The notes beneath the pieces are model-generated. The model did no database searches. It saw nothing but the letters and a program-made list of their open reading frames with translations, and was not told where the DNA came from. The position numbers and the translations under genes are program-made. 64,000 nucleotides of DNA. Source: Alistipes sp. Its GTDB lineage: Bacteria > Bacteroidota > Bacteroidia > Bacteroidales > Rikenellaceae. The stretch covers positions 35,785 through 99,784 of the forward strand of contig JAFVIB010000044.1 of NCBI GenBank assembly GCA_017474235.1, given 5' to 3'. Below are positions 1-9,209 of this stretch, in pieces. The stretch's first letter is position 1, and every line of letters begins with the position of its first letter.

Positions 1-273
1 ATGCAACCGCTAATCTACGATAAAGCGGCAATCATAGCACCACCGCACCTTGCCACGCAAGCACTATCTATCGTTATGGCAGCCAACTATATAGCCATAA
101 TTCTATGCCCCTTTATAATCGATGCCGTCCGCAAGCTGTTTGCAACACAAAGTATCTCATTCAGTTTTGGAATTTGTGCAGTAGTGGCGGCAGTGACGAC
201 ATTGATAGCCTTTATCGGCAAATCAGACTTTGCATTAGGGCTTGACAAGTCGTATTATTCTACAAAAAATTGA
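1..273 (+). CDS. Membrane transporter, C-terminal fragment (cut by window edge)
   Basis: The frame is open from the first base and ends with TGA at 271-273, so the true start lies upstream of the window. The visible 90 residues hold two hydrophobic segments (about residues 20-37 and 54-73) joined by a short charged loop, followed by a polar tail. This looks like the last two membrane helices of a Major Facilitator type carrier, but no family-specific motif is visible, so the substrate cannot be named. A strong hairpin terminator follows directly. Confidence 0.5.
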   Translation: MQPLIYDKAAIIAPPHLATQALSIVMAANYIAIILCPFIIDAVRKLFATQSISFSFGICAVVAAVTTLIAFIGKSDFALGLDKSYYSTKN

Positions 274-278
274 GTTTT

Positions 279-320
279 GAGTGTCGAAATTGAGTATTTT
301 TCGACACTCTTCTTTTTATT
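279..320 (+). terminator. Rho-independent terminator
   Basis: An 11-bp perfect stem (279-289 with 299-309) with a 9-nt loop is followed by a T-rich tract from 310. It ends the transporter transcript before the yitT-like gene. Confidence 0.8.
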
Positions 321-335
321 TTGAGCATATTTTTG

Positions 336-343
336 TATCTTTG
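336..343 (+). promoter_or_regulatory. Bacteroidetes -7 element (TATCTTTG)
   Basis: This exact TAnnTTTG match lies 20 nt before the ATG at 364. The -33 position is only T-rich, with no clean TTTG, so this is a moderate promoter call. It would drive the yitT-miaB-ychF run. Confidence 0.45.
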
Positions 344-363
344 ACCGCTAAATATATACTAAT

Positions 364-1356
364 ATGGATATCAAGTCTTTAACACAGCCTATGTTCTCCC
401 TTAAATGGTGGAGTTCTTGGTTTTTCATCCTGCTTGGTTGCACTCTGCTTGCTGCGGGTTATGTATTCTTTATCAGCCCATACAACATTGTTCCGGGCGG
501 TATTTATGGTGCAAGTATTGTGTTGCACAATATCTTCCCTGGCATTCAGGTTGGTACCTTCGGCTATATGTTCGACATTCCGCTGCTTGCGCTTGCCTTT
601 ATGATTTTCGGAAGTAAGTTTGGTGCGCGAACAATTGTTGCTGCGCTCTACACTCCGGGCTGTATGAACTTGATTACCAAGCTCAGTTTTCCTAACGAGG
701 AGGCTATGCGTACGCTCGATCCTTCACAGATGTTGGGCGGTATTCTCGACTTGTCAGACCATCTGATGCTTGCCTCATTTATCGGCTCTGTATTCCTCGG
801 TGTAGGTGTAGGTCTTGTTGTACGCCAGCAGGCAACTACCGGTGGTACAGATATCGTAGCGATGATGATTCAGAAGTACTTCCACATCGGTTTTTCAAAT
901 GCAGTGCTTATAGCCGACTCTGTAGTAGTTCTCTCAGGACTTCTTGTTATCGGTTTTGGTATCGGCACAGGCGAGCCTGACCCGCAGGGTTGGCTATTGT
1001 CACTCTACTCGCTCATTACTATCTATGTCACTTCACGAGTATTGGCGTATGTTATCAATGGAGCTTCGTACAACAAGCTGATTTTCATTGTACTCAATAA
1101 ACACAACGACACACTGAAGGAGTTTATCCTCAAAGACCTTGACCGCTCTGCCACATACATTCAGGCACGCGGTATGTATTCAAATGACGATAAGGAGATG
1201 ATTTTCCTTGTTGTTCCAAATAAGGATGTACCGCTTGTTCAGAGCACAATCCGCGAGGTTGACCCATCGGCATTTATTGTAGTAACAGATGCTTATGACA
1301 CCTTTGGCGAGGGCTTCAAGCCACTACCGACAAAGGATGAAATTCAAAACATATAA
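364..1356 (+). CDS. YitT family membrane protein (DUF161/DUF2179)
   Basis: This is a 330-residue inner-membrane protein of the YitT family. The first two thirds hold five or so hydrophobic helices with glycine-rich turns, for example VPGGIYGAS near residue 43 and QATTGGTDIVAMM near 155, which are hallmarks of the family. The last ~80 residues form the soluble DUF2179 domain (GMYSNDDKEMIFLVV onward). The biochemical role is not established; membership is clear from sequence. It is the first gene after a terminator and is followed after 11 nt by miaB, so the two are probably co-transcribed. Confidence 0.85.
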   Translation: MDIKSLTQPMFSLKWWSSWFFILLGCTLLAAGYVFFISPYNIVPGGIYGASIVLHNIFPGIQVGTFGYMFDIPLLALAFMIFGSKFGARTIVAALYTPGCMNLITKLSFPNEEAMRTLDPSQMLGGILDLSDHLMLASFIGSVFLGVGVGLVVRQQATTGGTDIVAMMIQKYFHIGFSNAVLIADSVVVLSGLLVIGFGIGTGEPDPQGWLLSLYSLITIYVTSRVLAYVINGASYNKLIFIVLNKHNDTLKEFILKDLDRSATYIQARGMYSNDDKEMIFLVVPNKDVPLVQSTIREVDPSAFIVVTDAYDTFGEGFKPLPTKDEIQNI

Positions 1357-1367
1357 ACTTAACAATT

Positions 1368-2717
1368 TTGAAGATTAACTCACTGCGCCCCCTTACAGGA
1401 GAGGGCAGAAAACTATTCATAGAGACCTACGGCTGCCAGATGAATGCCGGAGATAGCGAGATTGTTGTCTCCATAATGCAGCAGGAGGGGTATCGCTATA
1501 CAGAGAATATTGACGAGGCTGATATAATCCTTATCAACACCTGCTCAATTAGAGATAATGCAGAGCAGCGCATCTGGGGCAGACTCTCTGCTATGCGTCA
1601 ATTGAAGCGTCGCAAGCCGAGCCTTATTGTCGGAATTATCGGCTGTATGGCAGAGCGACTCAAAGAGCAGCTTATAGAGAAAGGCACCGGTGTAGATATT
1701 GTTGCAGGTCCGGACTCTTATCGCTCTCTGCCTGAGCTTGTGCGTACAGCAGAGGATGGCACTAAGGGTATCAATGTCGAGCTGTCAAAGGAGGAGACAT
1801 ACGCAGAGATTGCACCTGTTCGCCTTGACCGCAACGGCGTGAGTGCTTTTATAGCCATTATGCGTGGTTGTAACAACTACTGTGCATATTGCGTTGTCCC
1901 ATATACACGAGGCATAGAGCGCAGTCGTGACCCTCAGACTATTGTAGCCGAGGCGCGTACGCTATTTGAGAACGGTTATCGTGAAGTTACGCTTTTGGGA
2001 CAAAATGTAAACTCATACAGCTTTGGCGAGGTCGGTTTCCCGGAACTTATGGCTATGGTTGCCGAGATTTCACCACTTTTGCGTGTACGCTTCGCAACAT
2101 CTCATCCAAAGGATATCTCAGACCGTTTGTTAGAGGTTATGGCGCGCTACGATAATATCTGCAAGGCTATCCACCTTCCGGCGCAGAGCGGCAGTAACGA
2201 GATGCTTGGGAAGATGAACCGCAAATATACTCGCGAGTGGTATTTGGAGCGTATTGCAGCTATTCGTCGCTATATGCCTGATTGTGCAATATCAACAGAC
2301 CTTATTGCAGGTTTCTGTGGAGAGACTTTGGAGGACCATCAGCAGACACTCTCGCTGATGAAAGAGGTGGGTTATGCTTCGGCATTTATGTTTAAGTACT
2401 CGGAGCGTCCGGGTACATTCTCGGCTCGCCACTTTGAGGATGATATTGCGGATGATGAGAAGACTCGTCGTCTCAATGAGATTATCGCCCTGCAAAATAG
2501 TCTGTCGGTAGTATCTAACGAGGCTGAAATAGGCAAAGTGCGTCAGGTACTTGTCGAAGGTACTTCAAAGCGTAGTGACGAGCAGATGTGCGGTCGTACA
2601 TCTCAGAACAAGATGGTTATTTTTGACCGTGGCGACCATAAGGCTGGTGACTATATCACAGTCAAGATTACAAGTTGCTCTTCTGCAACCCTTTTTGGAG
2701 AAGAGATATTTGAATAA
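1368..2717 (+). CDS. miaB: tRNA-2-methylthio-N6-dimethylallyladenosine synthase MiaB
   Basis: This radical-SAM methylthiotransferase converts i6A37 to ms2i6A37 in tRNAs reading UNN codons. The 449 residues show the full architecture: an N-terminal UPF0004 domain with three auxiliary-cluster cysteines (C23 in YGCQMN, C59 in NTCS, C93 in GCMAE), the radical-SAM motif C168-x3-C172-x2-C175 ([10 protein letters not shown]), and a C-terminal TRAM domain. The start is TTG at 1368, because no ATG lies upstream in frame after the preceding stop and the next internal ATG would remove C23. It sits 11 nt after the YitT gene and 29 nt before ychF. Confidence 0.95.
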   Translation: MKINSLRPLTGEGRKLFIETYGCQMNAGDSEIVVSIMQQEGYRYTENIDEADIILINTCSIRDNAEQRIWGRLSAMRQLKRRKPSLIVGIIGCMAERLKEQLIEKGTGVDIVAGPDSYRSLPELVRTAEDGTKGINVELSKEETYAEIAPVRLDRNGVSAFIAIMRGCNNYCAYCVVPYTRGIERSRDPQTIVAEARTLFENGYREVTLLGQNVNSYSFGEVGFPELMAMVAEISPLLRVRFATSHPKDISDRLLEVMARYDNICKAIHLPAQSGSNEMLGKMNRKYTREWYLERIAAIRRYMPDCAISTDLIAGFCGETLEDHQQTLSLMKEVGYASAFMFKYSERPGTFSARHFEDDIADDEKTRRLNEIIALQNSLSVVSNEAEIGKVRQVLVEGTSKRSDEQMCGRTSQNKMVIFDRGDHKAGDYITVKITSCSSATLFGEEIFE

Positions 2718-2746
2718 GAGGTATAAACAAAAAAATATAACATTTT

Positions 2747-3847
2747 ATGGCTTTACAATGTGGAATTGTCGGACTTCCGAATGTCGGCAAATCAACACTC
2801 TTTAACTGTCTGTCGAATGCAAAGGCGCAGTCGGCAAACTTTCCTTTCTGTACTATCGAACCCAATGTAGGTGTAATTACCGTACCTGACGAGCGACTGA
2901 TAAAGCTTGCCGAGATAGATAATCCGAAGCGAGTAATCCCGACAACTATCGAGATTGTAGATATTGCCGGTCTTGTAAAGGGTGCATCAAAGGGCGAAGG
3001 TCTTGGTAATAAATTCCTTGCCAATATTCGTAATACAAATGCAATTATCCATGTTTTGCGCTGCTTTGAGGATGGTAATATTACCCATGTGGATGGCAGT
3101 GTAGATCCTGTGCGCGATAAGGGCGTTATCGACACCGAGCTTCAGCTCAAAGACCTTGAGACTGTAGAAAATCGTATTGCAAAGGTTGCAAAGCAGGCTC
3201 AAACCGGTGGCGACAAGATAGCAAAGCGTCAGTATGATATTCTTCTGCGCTATAAGGAGGCTTTAGAGCAGGGTCTCTCTGCTCGTACTGTTGAGTTAGA
3301 CAAGGAAGAGAGAAAAGTTGTGCAAGATCTTAACCTGCTGACAGATAAGCCTGTACTTTACCTCTGCAATGTGGATGAGAAGAGTGCCGTTACGGGTAAC
3401 AAATACACAGAGGCTGTTGCCGAGGCTATTAAGGACGAGAATGCAGAGATGCTCATCGTTGCAGCAGCAACTGAGGCAGATATTGCCGAGCTTGAGAGCT
3501 ATGAGGAGCGTCAGATGTTCCTCGAAGATATGGGTCTTACCGAGTCGGGCGTGAGCCGTCTTATCAAGTCTGCATATCGCCTGCTCAATCTTGAGACCTT
3601 CTTTACAACAGGTGCAGATGAGTCTCGTGCGTGGACATATGTTCGTGGTGCAAAGGCTCCACAGGCGGCAGGTACTATCCATACAGATTTCGAGAAGGGC
3701 TTTATCCGCGCAGAGGTTATCAAGTATGATGATTATGTTACACTCGGCTCAGAGAAGGCTTGCCGCGATGTAGGAAAGATTGGCATTGAAGGTAAAGAGT
3801 ATGTTGTTCAGGATGGCGACATAATGCACTTCCTCTTCAATGTTTAA
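2747..3847 (+). CDS. ychF: Redox-regulated ATPase/GTPase YchF
   Basis: This is an Obg-family P-loop protein of 366 residues, a typical length. The G1 motif [12 protein letters not shown] is at residues 8-19 and the G3 region [16 protein letters not shown] near 68-83, followed by a coiled-coil insertion and a C-terminal TGS domain (residues ~280-363, ending [16 protein letters not shown]). YchF binds ribosomes and prefers ATP in studied bacteria. It lies in the same direction as miaB and is followed by a weakly separated steroid-reductase cluster. Confidence 0.97.
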   Translation: MALQCGIVGLPNVGKSTLFNCLSNAKAQSANFPFCTIEPNVGVITVPDERLIKLAEIDNPKRVIPTTIEIVDIAGLVKGASKGEGLGNKFLANIRNTNAIIHVLRCFEDGNITHVDGSVDPVRDKGVIDTELQLKDLETVENRIAKVAKQAQTGGDKIAKRQYDILLRYKEALEQGLSARTVELDKEERKVVQDLNLLTDKPVLYLCNVDEKSAVTGNKYTEAVAEAIKDENAEMLIVAAATEADIAELESYEERQMFLEDMGLTESGVSRLIKSAYRLLNLETFFTTGADESRAWTYVRGAKAPQAAGTIHTDFEKGFIRAEVIKYDDYVTLGSEKACRDVGKIGIEGKEYVVQDGDIMHFLFNV

Positions 3848-3885
3848 TGCGACATTTAGAACACTACTATATCCAATAAAACCTC

Positions 3886-3893
3886 TATTTTTG
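3886..3893 (+). promoter_or_regulatory. -7 element (TATTTTTG), predicted leaderless start
   Basis: This exact TAnnTTTG match ends 5 nt before the ATG at 3899. Given where this element normally sits relative to +1, transcription would begin at or next to the start codon. No clear TTTG is present at -33, so the promoter is inferred from the -7 box and spacing only. Confidence 0.45.
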
Positions 3894-3898
3894 CAGTT

Positions 3899-4669
3899 AT
3901 GTTTACACTTGCAACATATAATACCTTTCTTATCGTCATGGCAGCTGTTGCCGTGGTGGTATTTATAGTTCTCTATTTTGTTGATGCCGGCTATGGGTAT
4001 CTGTTCAACCCCAAGTTCGGTTTTCCTATCCCCAATAGGGTTGCATGGGTACTTATGGAGTCGCCGGTGTTTATTATAATGACTATTCTGTGGTGGTTAT
4101 CTGATGTTCGCTTTGAGGTAGCTCCACTTGTACTGTTTATTATATTCCAGACACACTATTTCCAGCGTTCATTCATCTTCCCGCTCCTGATTCGCGGCAA
4201 CTCAAAGATGCCATTCGGAATTATGCTTATGGGTATGATATTCAACTCTTTAAATGCAATTATGCAGGGCGGTTGGATATTCTACTTGGCTCAGGAGCAG
4301 GGTTACTATGACGGCTGGATGTGTAAACCATACATATATATAGGTGCAGCAATATGGCTTGCAGGTTTTATTATCAACCTGCACTCTGACTACATTATTC
4401 GCCACTTGCGTAAGCCGGGCGATACAAAGCACTACATCCCAAAAGGTGGAATGTTCCGCTATGTATCATCGGCAAACTACTTTGGCGAGCTGACAGAGTG
4501 GGTAGGCTTTGCTGTTGCAAGTTGGTCTTGGGCAGGTGTAGTCTTTGCCCTTTGGACCTTTGCAAACCTCGGACCGCGTGCAAACTCGCTCTACAAACGC
4601 TATGAGCGCGAGTTTGGCGAAGAGTTTACATCCTTAGGTAGAAAACGAATAATCCCATTTATCTATTAA
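3899..4669 (+). CDS. Steroid 5-alpha-reductase family membrane enzyme
   Basis: This 256-residue polytopic protein matches the length and residue pattern of eukaryotic SRD5A enzymes, which reduce the delta-4 double bond of 3-oxo steroids with NADPH. Visible family positions are E54 (MESP), H86-Y87-R90 (HYFQR), N160/D164 (NLHSD), the IPKGGMFRYVS stretch from 180, N193-Y194-E197 (NYFGE), E200-W201, N223, R227 and Y235, and the closing R-x-x-PF. From N160 onward the numbering coincides with human SRD5A2 as I remember it. About seven hydrophobic helices are present. One base separates it from the flavin reductase gene. In known gut Bacteroidales clusters the homologue makes 5-alpha (allo) bile acids; substrate here is inferred. 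Confidence 0.85.
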   Translation: MFTLATYNTFLIVMAAVAVVVFIVLYFVDAGYGYLFNPKFGFPIPNRVAWVLMESPVFIIMTILWWLSDVRFEVAPLVLFIIFQTHYFQRSFIFPLLIRGNSKMPFGIMLMGMIFNSLNAIMQGGWIFYLAQEQGYYDGWMCKPYIYIGAAIWLAGFIINLHSDYIIRHLRKPGDTKHYIPKGGMFRYVSSANYFGELTEWVGFAVASWSWAGVVFALWTFANLGPRANSLYKRYEREFGEEFTSLGRKRIIPFIY

Positions 4670-4670
4670 T

Positions 4671-5912
4671 ATGAAGAAAGATTTACAAGAGTCTAAACTC
4701 TTTACCCCATATAAGATGGGTCCTGTAACTCTTCGTAACCGAGTAATTCGCTCGGCTGCCTTTGAGAGTATGGGTAAGGACTTTGCTCCGACACAGGACT
4801 TAAAAGACTACCACACAAGCGTTGCTCGTGGCGGTGTGGGTATGACAACTCTTGCCTATGCATCTATTAACCGTAGCGGAGTATCGTTCAACTCTCAGCT
4901 TTGGTTGCGCGACGAGATTATACCTCAGCTGCGCGACATTACCGAGGCTGTGCATAACGAGGGTGCTGCCGTAGGTGTTCAAATTGGTCACTGTGGAAAT
5001 ATGACCCACTGGTCAACCGCCGGTTCGTTCCCCGTATCGGCATCTAACGGATTTAACCTCTACTCCCCTACCTTCCACCGTCGTATGAGCCATAGCGAGA
5101 TAGCGCAGACTGCAAAGGATTTCGGCAAGGCTGTCTATACGGCTCACGAGGCTGGTTTTGACTCTGTTGAGGTACACGCAGGTCACGGATACCTTATCTC
5201 TCAGTTCCTCTCTCCGTGGACAAATCGTCGTAGAGATGAATTTGGAGGCTCACTTGAAAACCGTATGCGCTTTATGAAGATGTGCCTTACCGAGGTTATG
5301 GAGGCTGCTGCTAAGTGCAATATGGCGGTACTTGTAAAGCACAATATGGAGGATGGCTTCAAGAGTGGTATTCAGATTCCTGAGAGTATAGAGATTGCTA
5401 AAGAGATTGAAAAGTTTGGCGTACACGGCATAGTACTCTCTTCAGGCTTTGTTTCTCGCGCCCCAATGGTGGTTATGCGCGGTCGTATCCCTACAAAGAC
5501 TATGGGCTACTATATGGGTTGGAACGAGTGGTTGCAGAAGATTGTCGTTTCACTCTTTGGTCAGTGGATGATTAAGGACTACGACTTTGAGGAGTGCTTC
5601 TTCCTTGAAAATGCAAAGAAGTTCCGTGCAGAGCTTAAGGGTCCGCTGGTATATGTTGGCGGTCTTGTATCGCGTGAGGGTATCGAAAAGGTTCTTGACG
5701 AGGGATTTGAGATGGTGCAGATGGCACGCGCGCTGGTAAACGACCCTGCATTTATCAACAAACTGCGCGAGGGAGACTTTACTACCCGTGCAGGTTGCGA
5801 CCACCGCGACTACTGCATCGCCCGTATGTATTCAGATAAGATGATATGTTGTCACAACTGCACCGAGCATATTCCGGAGCGTTTGTGGAAAGAGTTGCGT
5901 AAAATTAAGTAA
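4671..5912 (+). CDS. NADH:flavin oxidoreductase, Old Yellow Enzyme family; candidate steroid/bile-acid ene-reductase
   Basis: This 413-residue FMN TIM-barrel enzyme is of the OYE family. Landmarks are the N-terminal FTPYKMGPVTLRNR, the QIGHCGN region near residue 105, the family signature VHAGHGYLISQFLSP near 165-180 followed by NRRRDEFGGS, and the phosphate-binding YVGGL near 327. Unlike BaiCD/BaiH-type reductases (over 600 residues) it lacks the C-terminal flavin/NAD(P)H domain. Near the end there is a cysteine cluster (C-x5-C-x10-CC-x2-C) where related enzymes hold a 4Fe-4S cluster. It is one base from both neighbours. The 5-beta-reductase role in the bile-acid clusters is the best analogy, and is an inference. 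Confidence 0.85.
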   Translation: MKKDLQESKLFTPYKMGPVTLRNRVIRSAAFESMGKDFAPTQDLKDYHTSVARGGVGMTTLAYASINRSGVSFNSQLWLRDEIIPQLRDITEAVHNEGAAVGVQIGHCGNMTHWSTAGSFPVSASNGFNLYSPTFHRRMSHSEIAQTAKDFGKAVYTAHEAGFDSVEVHAGHGYLISQFLSPWTNRRRDEFGGSLENRMRFMKMCLTEVMEAAAKCNMAVLVKHNMEDGFKSGIQIPESIEIAKEIEKFGVHGIVLSSGFVSRAPMVVMRGRIPTKTMGYYMGWNEWLQKIVVSLFGQWMIKDYDFEECFFLENAKKFRAELKGPLVYVGGLVSREGIEKVLDEGFEMVQMARALVNDPAFINKLREGDFTTRAGCDHRDYCIARMYSDKMICCHNCTEHIPERLWKELRKIK

Positions 5913-5913
5913 T

Positions 5914-6720
5914 ATGCGTCGTGGAGAGGTTGTAAAGGGTTCAAAGACCGCCCTTGTCACAGGTGCATCAACAGGCATCGGTCGTTGCTATGCCGAACAG
6001 CTGGCTGCTTTGGGCTATAATCTTATTATCGTTAGTCGCGATGGCGAACTACTCAATAAAGCTGCAAGGGAAATTACTGATACACACGGAGTTAAAGTTA
6101 GTGTTTTAGCAAAAAACCTCGCAACACTCACAGCCGCCGAGGAGCTTTACGAGTGGACAAAGAGCGAGGGTCATACGGTCAATGTACTTATAAATAATGC
6201 CGGAATGTTCTCATTCTGCGACATTCTTGACACCCCTACCGAGCGTATTAAAGAGACTATTCTGCTGCACGATGTAACAAACACTATGCTCTGTAAGCTC
6301 TTTGCAGCAGATATGGCATCTCGTGGTGGCGGACACATTCTCAATATGTCATCTTACTCTATTTGGATGCCTTGGCCCGGACTGTCGTTGTACAGCGCAA
6401 GTAAGGCATACCTAAAGTCGTTCTCTGTTGCCTTTGCAAAGGAGGTGCGCGAGAAAAAGGTCTATGTAACAGCAGTCTGCCCTGCCGGTATTGCCACTGA
6501 CCTATACGGACTAAGTAAGAAGTGGCAAAAGATTGGACTTAATATCCACGCGCTATCTACTCCGAAGTTCTGCGCTCGTCGAGGTCTGAATAGTCTGTGG
6601 CGACGCCGACGCTCTGTAGTTCCTGACTGGTGGATGCGCCTACTTATACCAATTCTTGAGTATCTGCCGATGTTTATTCTGCGCTGGATGAGAGGTTTTA
6701 CAAAGAAATGGCAGAAATAA
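5914..6720 (+). CDS. Short-chain dehydrogenase/reductase; candidate hydroxysteroid dehydrogenase
   Basis: This is a classical SDR of 268 residues. The dinucleotide-binding TGASTGIG is near residues 14-21, the structural NNAG near 94, the catalytic Ser in MSSYS near 148, and the YSASK catalytic Tyr-Lys pair near 161-165. A basic, hydrophobic C-terminus (from about residue 225) suggests membrane association, as in 17-beta-HSD12-like enzymes. Its position directly after the 5-alpha-reductase and OYE genes suggests oxidation or reduction of the 3-hydroxyl of the same substrate, matching the 3-beta-HSDH in known Bacteroidales bile-acid clusters. Coenzyme and stereochemistry cannot be read from sequence. 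A strong terminator follows. Confidence 0.82.
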   Translation: MRRGEVVKGSKTALVTGASTGIGRCYAEQLAALGYNLIIVSRDGELLNKAAREITDTHGVKVSVLAKNLATLTAAEELYEWTKSEGHTVNVLINNAGMFSFCDILDTPTERIKETILLHDVTNTMLCKLFAADMASRGGGHILNMSSYSIWMPWPGLSLYSASKAYLKSFSVAFAKEVREKKVYVTAVCPAGIATDLYGLSKKWQKIGLNIHALSTPKFCARRGLNSLWRRRRSVVPDWWMRLLIPILEYLPMFILRWMRGFTKKWQK

Positions 6721-6740
6721 AATTAGTTTTGGACTATCAC

Positions 6741-6785
6741 AATACCAAAAAAAGTCTTTTTTATCGCTTTTTTTGGTATTTTTAT
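6741..6785 (+). terminator. Terminator of the steroid-reductase operon
   Basis: A 14-bp stem (6741-6754 with 6767-6780) is followed by a T-rich tail. It separates the enzyme operon from the surface-protein genes. Confidence 0.8.
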
Positions 6786-6816
6786 TTGCATTTTTAATTA
6801 AAATCCCCTATTTTTG
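6785..6816 (+). promoter_or_regulatory. Consensus promoter TTTG-N20-TATTTTTG
   Basis: The -33 TTTG is at 6785-6788 and the -7 TATTTTTG at 6809-6816, with exact 20-nt spacing. It predicts an A/T-rich leader of about 75 nt before the ATG at 6895. Confidence 0.75.
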
Positions 6817-6894
6817 TAGGTGTGTATATATAATCGCAATTTTCCATTCTGTCGATTTATATTTAAATTAAATAACTAACATAATTATTAACTT

Positions 6895-9162
6895 ATGAAA
6901 AACTTTTTCCGTAGTTTGGTTGCAGTAGCCGTATTGTTTGGTGCTGCATCTTGTACCACAGAAGATTTATCTACTTCTGTAGTAGGCGGTGGTGAGTCTG
7001 TAGAGCTTACCATTACAGCTAATCTTGCTCAGATTGGCACTCGTACCCTTGGTGACGGTACTCAGGTGGACCGAGTTTATCTTGGTGTTTATGAGAACGG
7101 TGGCGGTTTCCTTGATGAGCTTACTCAGGATGGCGGTTATGCAGTTGATGCTGCCGGCAAGGCTACTATTCCTGTTGTTCTGCTGAAGAACAAGAAGTAT
7201 GACCTTGTATTCTGGGCTCAGAATGACGAGGTGGGTAACACCTGCTACACTGTCGATTGGACAAACCGTAAGCTCTCTGTAGATTACACAAATGTTGAGT
7301 CTCAGGTTGAGAAGCGTGATGCGTTCTTCCTTGTTCAGAACGGCTTTGAGGCTGGTAAGGACGAGACTACATTCAAACTCAATCGTCCATTTGCACAGCT
7401 CAATGCAGGTTTGAGCGCAGAGGAGGTTACTAATGTTACTAACAACGGTGTTGTTGTAGCAGACATCCAGTCTAAGGTTACTGTTGAGGTTGCTAAGACT
7501 ATGAGCTTTGCAGACAATACAGGTGCTGTTTCTGACCTTGAGTCTATTACTTTTGCAATGGCTGCTAAGCCAACAGAGAGTCTCTCTGCTGCAAACGGCA
7601 CTTACAATTGGCTCTCAATGAACTACCTGCTTGTTAATGAGTATAAGCTCGTTAATGTTGCTTATGAGTTCCTCGAGGGTGGCACAACTTACAAGCGCAA
7701 CTACGCATCAGTTCCTGTACAGCGTAACTACCGCACAAATATTATCGGTGCGCTGCTTTCAAGCACTTTCGATTTCAATGTTGAGATTGTTCCTGGATTT
7801 ACAAATGATCACGAAGTTAAGTCTAATGTAGCAAGTTCTACTGAGCTTCTTGCAGCTATCAAGAGCGGTATGCCTGAAATTACCCTTAGTGATGACATTA
7901 CAATCAACGAGACTTTGGTATTCGAGCCTAAGACAAGAGCTGCTGTTACAGATTATACCCTTAACCTCAATGGTAAGGCTATCACAAACACTGTTGACAG
8001 CAATCCTACTGATGTTATCATCGTTAAGGAGGGTGTAACTCTTACTATCAACGGAAATGGTAGTGTAACTGCTGTTAGCGGCAATGACGGATTTACTATT
8101 ATCTCAGAGGGTAAGGTAATCATCAATGATGGTACTTACCGCAGTGGTCTTGACGCAACCAATGATGGTAACTGCACCGTATATGCACGCGGCAAGGGCG
8201 AGGTTTATATCTATGGTGGTGATTTCTCAACTCCTGATGGTGACGATGAGACTTATGTTATCAATAAGAAGGATGCAGACAAGGCTACCACAAAGATTGT
8301 AATCTATGGTGGTACTTTCAAGAACTTCGACCCAGCATTGGGTAAGACTGAGAATCCTACAGAGGGTTTCGTAGCCGAGGGTTACAAGTCTGTTAAGGAT
8401 GGTAATTTGTATGTAGTTGTTCCTGCAACTGTTGATGCTGTTGCATCTACTTCAACTGCTGTCACAGAGGCTTTGGCAGAGGGCAAGAGCGTGGTTCTCT
8501 CTCAGGATGTTGAGGCTACTGCAACTATCCAAATGAGCAATGCAGAGGCTGTTCTTGACGGTAACGGCAAATCAATCTCTGGAGATCTTACAGGTTACTA
8601 CAACTCTGCAGTAAGCACTGTTGGTGGTACTATTAAGAATATCTCTATCGTAACAGGTTGCGAGCGTTCTATCACATCAGATAAGTTTGAGGGTGACCTT
8701 ATCATCGACAATGTAACTACAGATAAGACCGGCTATGGTCTTAATGTTCGCCCTTCAAACAATGGCGATGGTTACAAGATGATTGTTACAAACTCTACTT
8801 TCAAGGCTTGGAACTCATTTACTTGCCCTGCAACATTTACAAACTGCCACTTCGGTCAGGGTGAGTATTGGGTAAATAAAGGTTATCCAGATGCATATGA
8901 CCGTTTGATTAAACCTTACACCGATGTTGTTTTTGAGAACTGTACATTTGAGAAGGGTTTCTATCTTGACCTCTCAGCTTATGTAGGCACAACTGTAAAG
9001 CTTGTAAATTGTAGCGTTGCAGGTGTTGCTCTTACAAAGGATATGTTCAAGAATCAGAGCACATCTACATCCGGAAATCAGCTTGTTTCCGAGCTTGACG
9101 GCAATACTGCTCTTTGGTATGAGGCTACTGATGCTGTTTGGGCAACTGTTGTAGTTGAGTAA
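6895..9162 (+). CDS. Surface lipoprotein: DUF6562/fimbrillin-like N-terminus plus parallel beta-helix-like C-terminus
   Basis: This 755-residue exported lipoprotein has a signal peptide ending in the lipobox FGAASC (Cys20). Residues ~30-310 resemble the DUF6562 / Mfa-like fimbrillin group (ANLAQIGTRTLGDGTQ, KKYDLVFWAQND). Residues ~315-510 and 515-750 then carry repeated short beta-turn motifs (ITLSDDITIN, LTINGNGSVTA, VIYGGTFKNF, VFENCTFEKGF) typical of right-handed beta-helix folds. The protein is probably displayed on the outer membrane; whether it polymerises or binds glycans is not visible. It is transcribed alone from a consensus promoter and ends in a terminator. Confidence 0.75.
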   Translation: MKNFFRSLVAVAVLFGAASCTTEDLSTSVVGGGESVELTITANLAQIGTRTLGDGTQVDRVYLGVYENGGGFLDELTQDGGYAVDAAGKATIPVVLLKNKKYDLVFWAQNDEVGNTCYTVDWTNRKLSVDYTNVESQVEKRDAFFLVQNGFEAGKDETTFKLNRPFAQLNAGLSAEEVTNVTNNGVVVADIQSKVTVEVAKTMSFADNTGAVSDLESITFAMAAKPTESLSAANGTYNWLSMNYLLVNEYKLVNVAYEFLEGGTTYKRNYASVPVQRNYRTNIIGALLSSTFDFNVEIVPGFTNDHEVKSNVASSTELLAAIKSGMPEITLSDDITINETLVFEPKTRAAVTDYTLNLNGKAITNTVDSNPTDVIIVKEGVTLTINGNGSVTAVSGNDGFTIISEGKVIINDGTYRSGLDATNDGNCTVYARGKGEVYIYGGDFSTPDGDDETYVINKKDADKATTKIVIYGGTFKNFDPALGKTENPTEGFVAEGYKSVKDGNLYVVVPATVDAVASTSTAVTEALAEGKSVVLSQDVEATATIQMSNAEAVLDGNGKSISGDLTGYYNSAVSTVGGTIKNISIVTGCERSITSDKFEGDLIIDNVTTDKTGYGLNVRPSNNGDGYKMIVTNSTFKAWNSFTCPATFTNCHFGQGEYWVNKGYPDAYDRLIKPYTDVVFENCTFEKGFYLDLSAYVGTTVKLVNCSVAGVALTKDMFKNQSTSTSGNQLVSELDGNTALWYEATDAVWATVVVE

Positions 9163-9180
9163 CAAAAATGTCATACTATT

Positions 9181-9209
9181 AAACTGCGCTCTTCGGGGCG
9201 CAGTTTTTT
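9181..9209 (+). terminator. Terminator after the fimbrillin-like gene
   Basis: The stem AACTGCGC / GCGCAGTT with a short loop is followed by six T. The T tract doubles as the -33 element of the next promoter. Confidence 0.8.
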
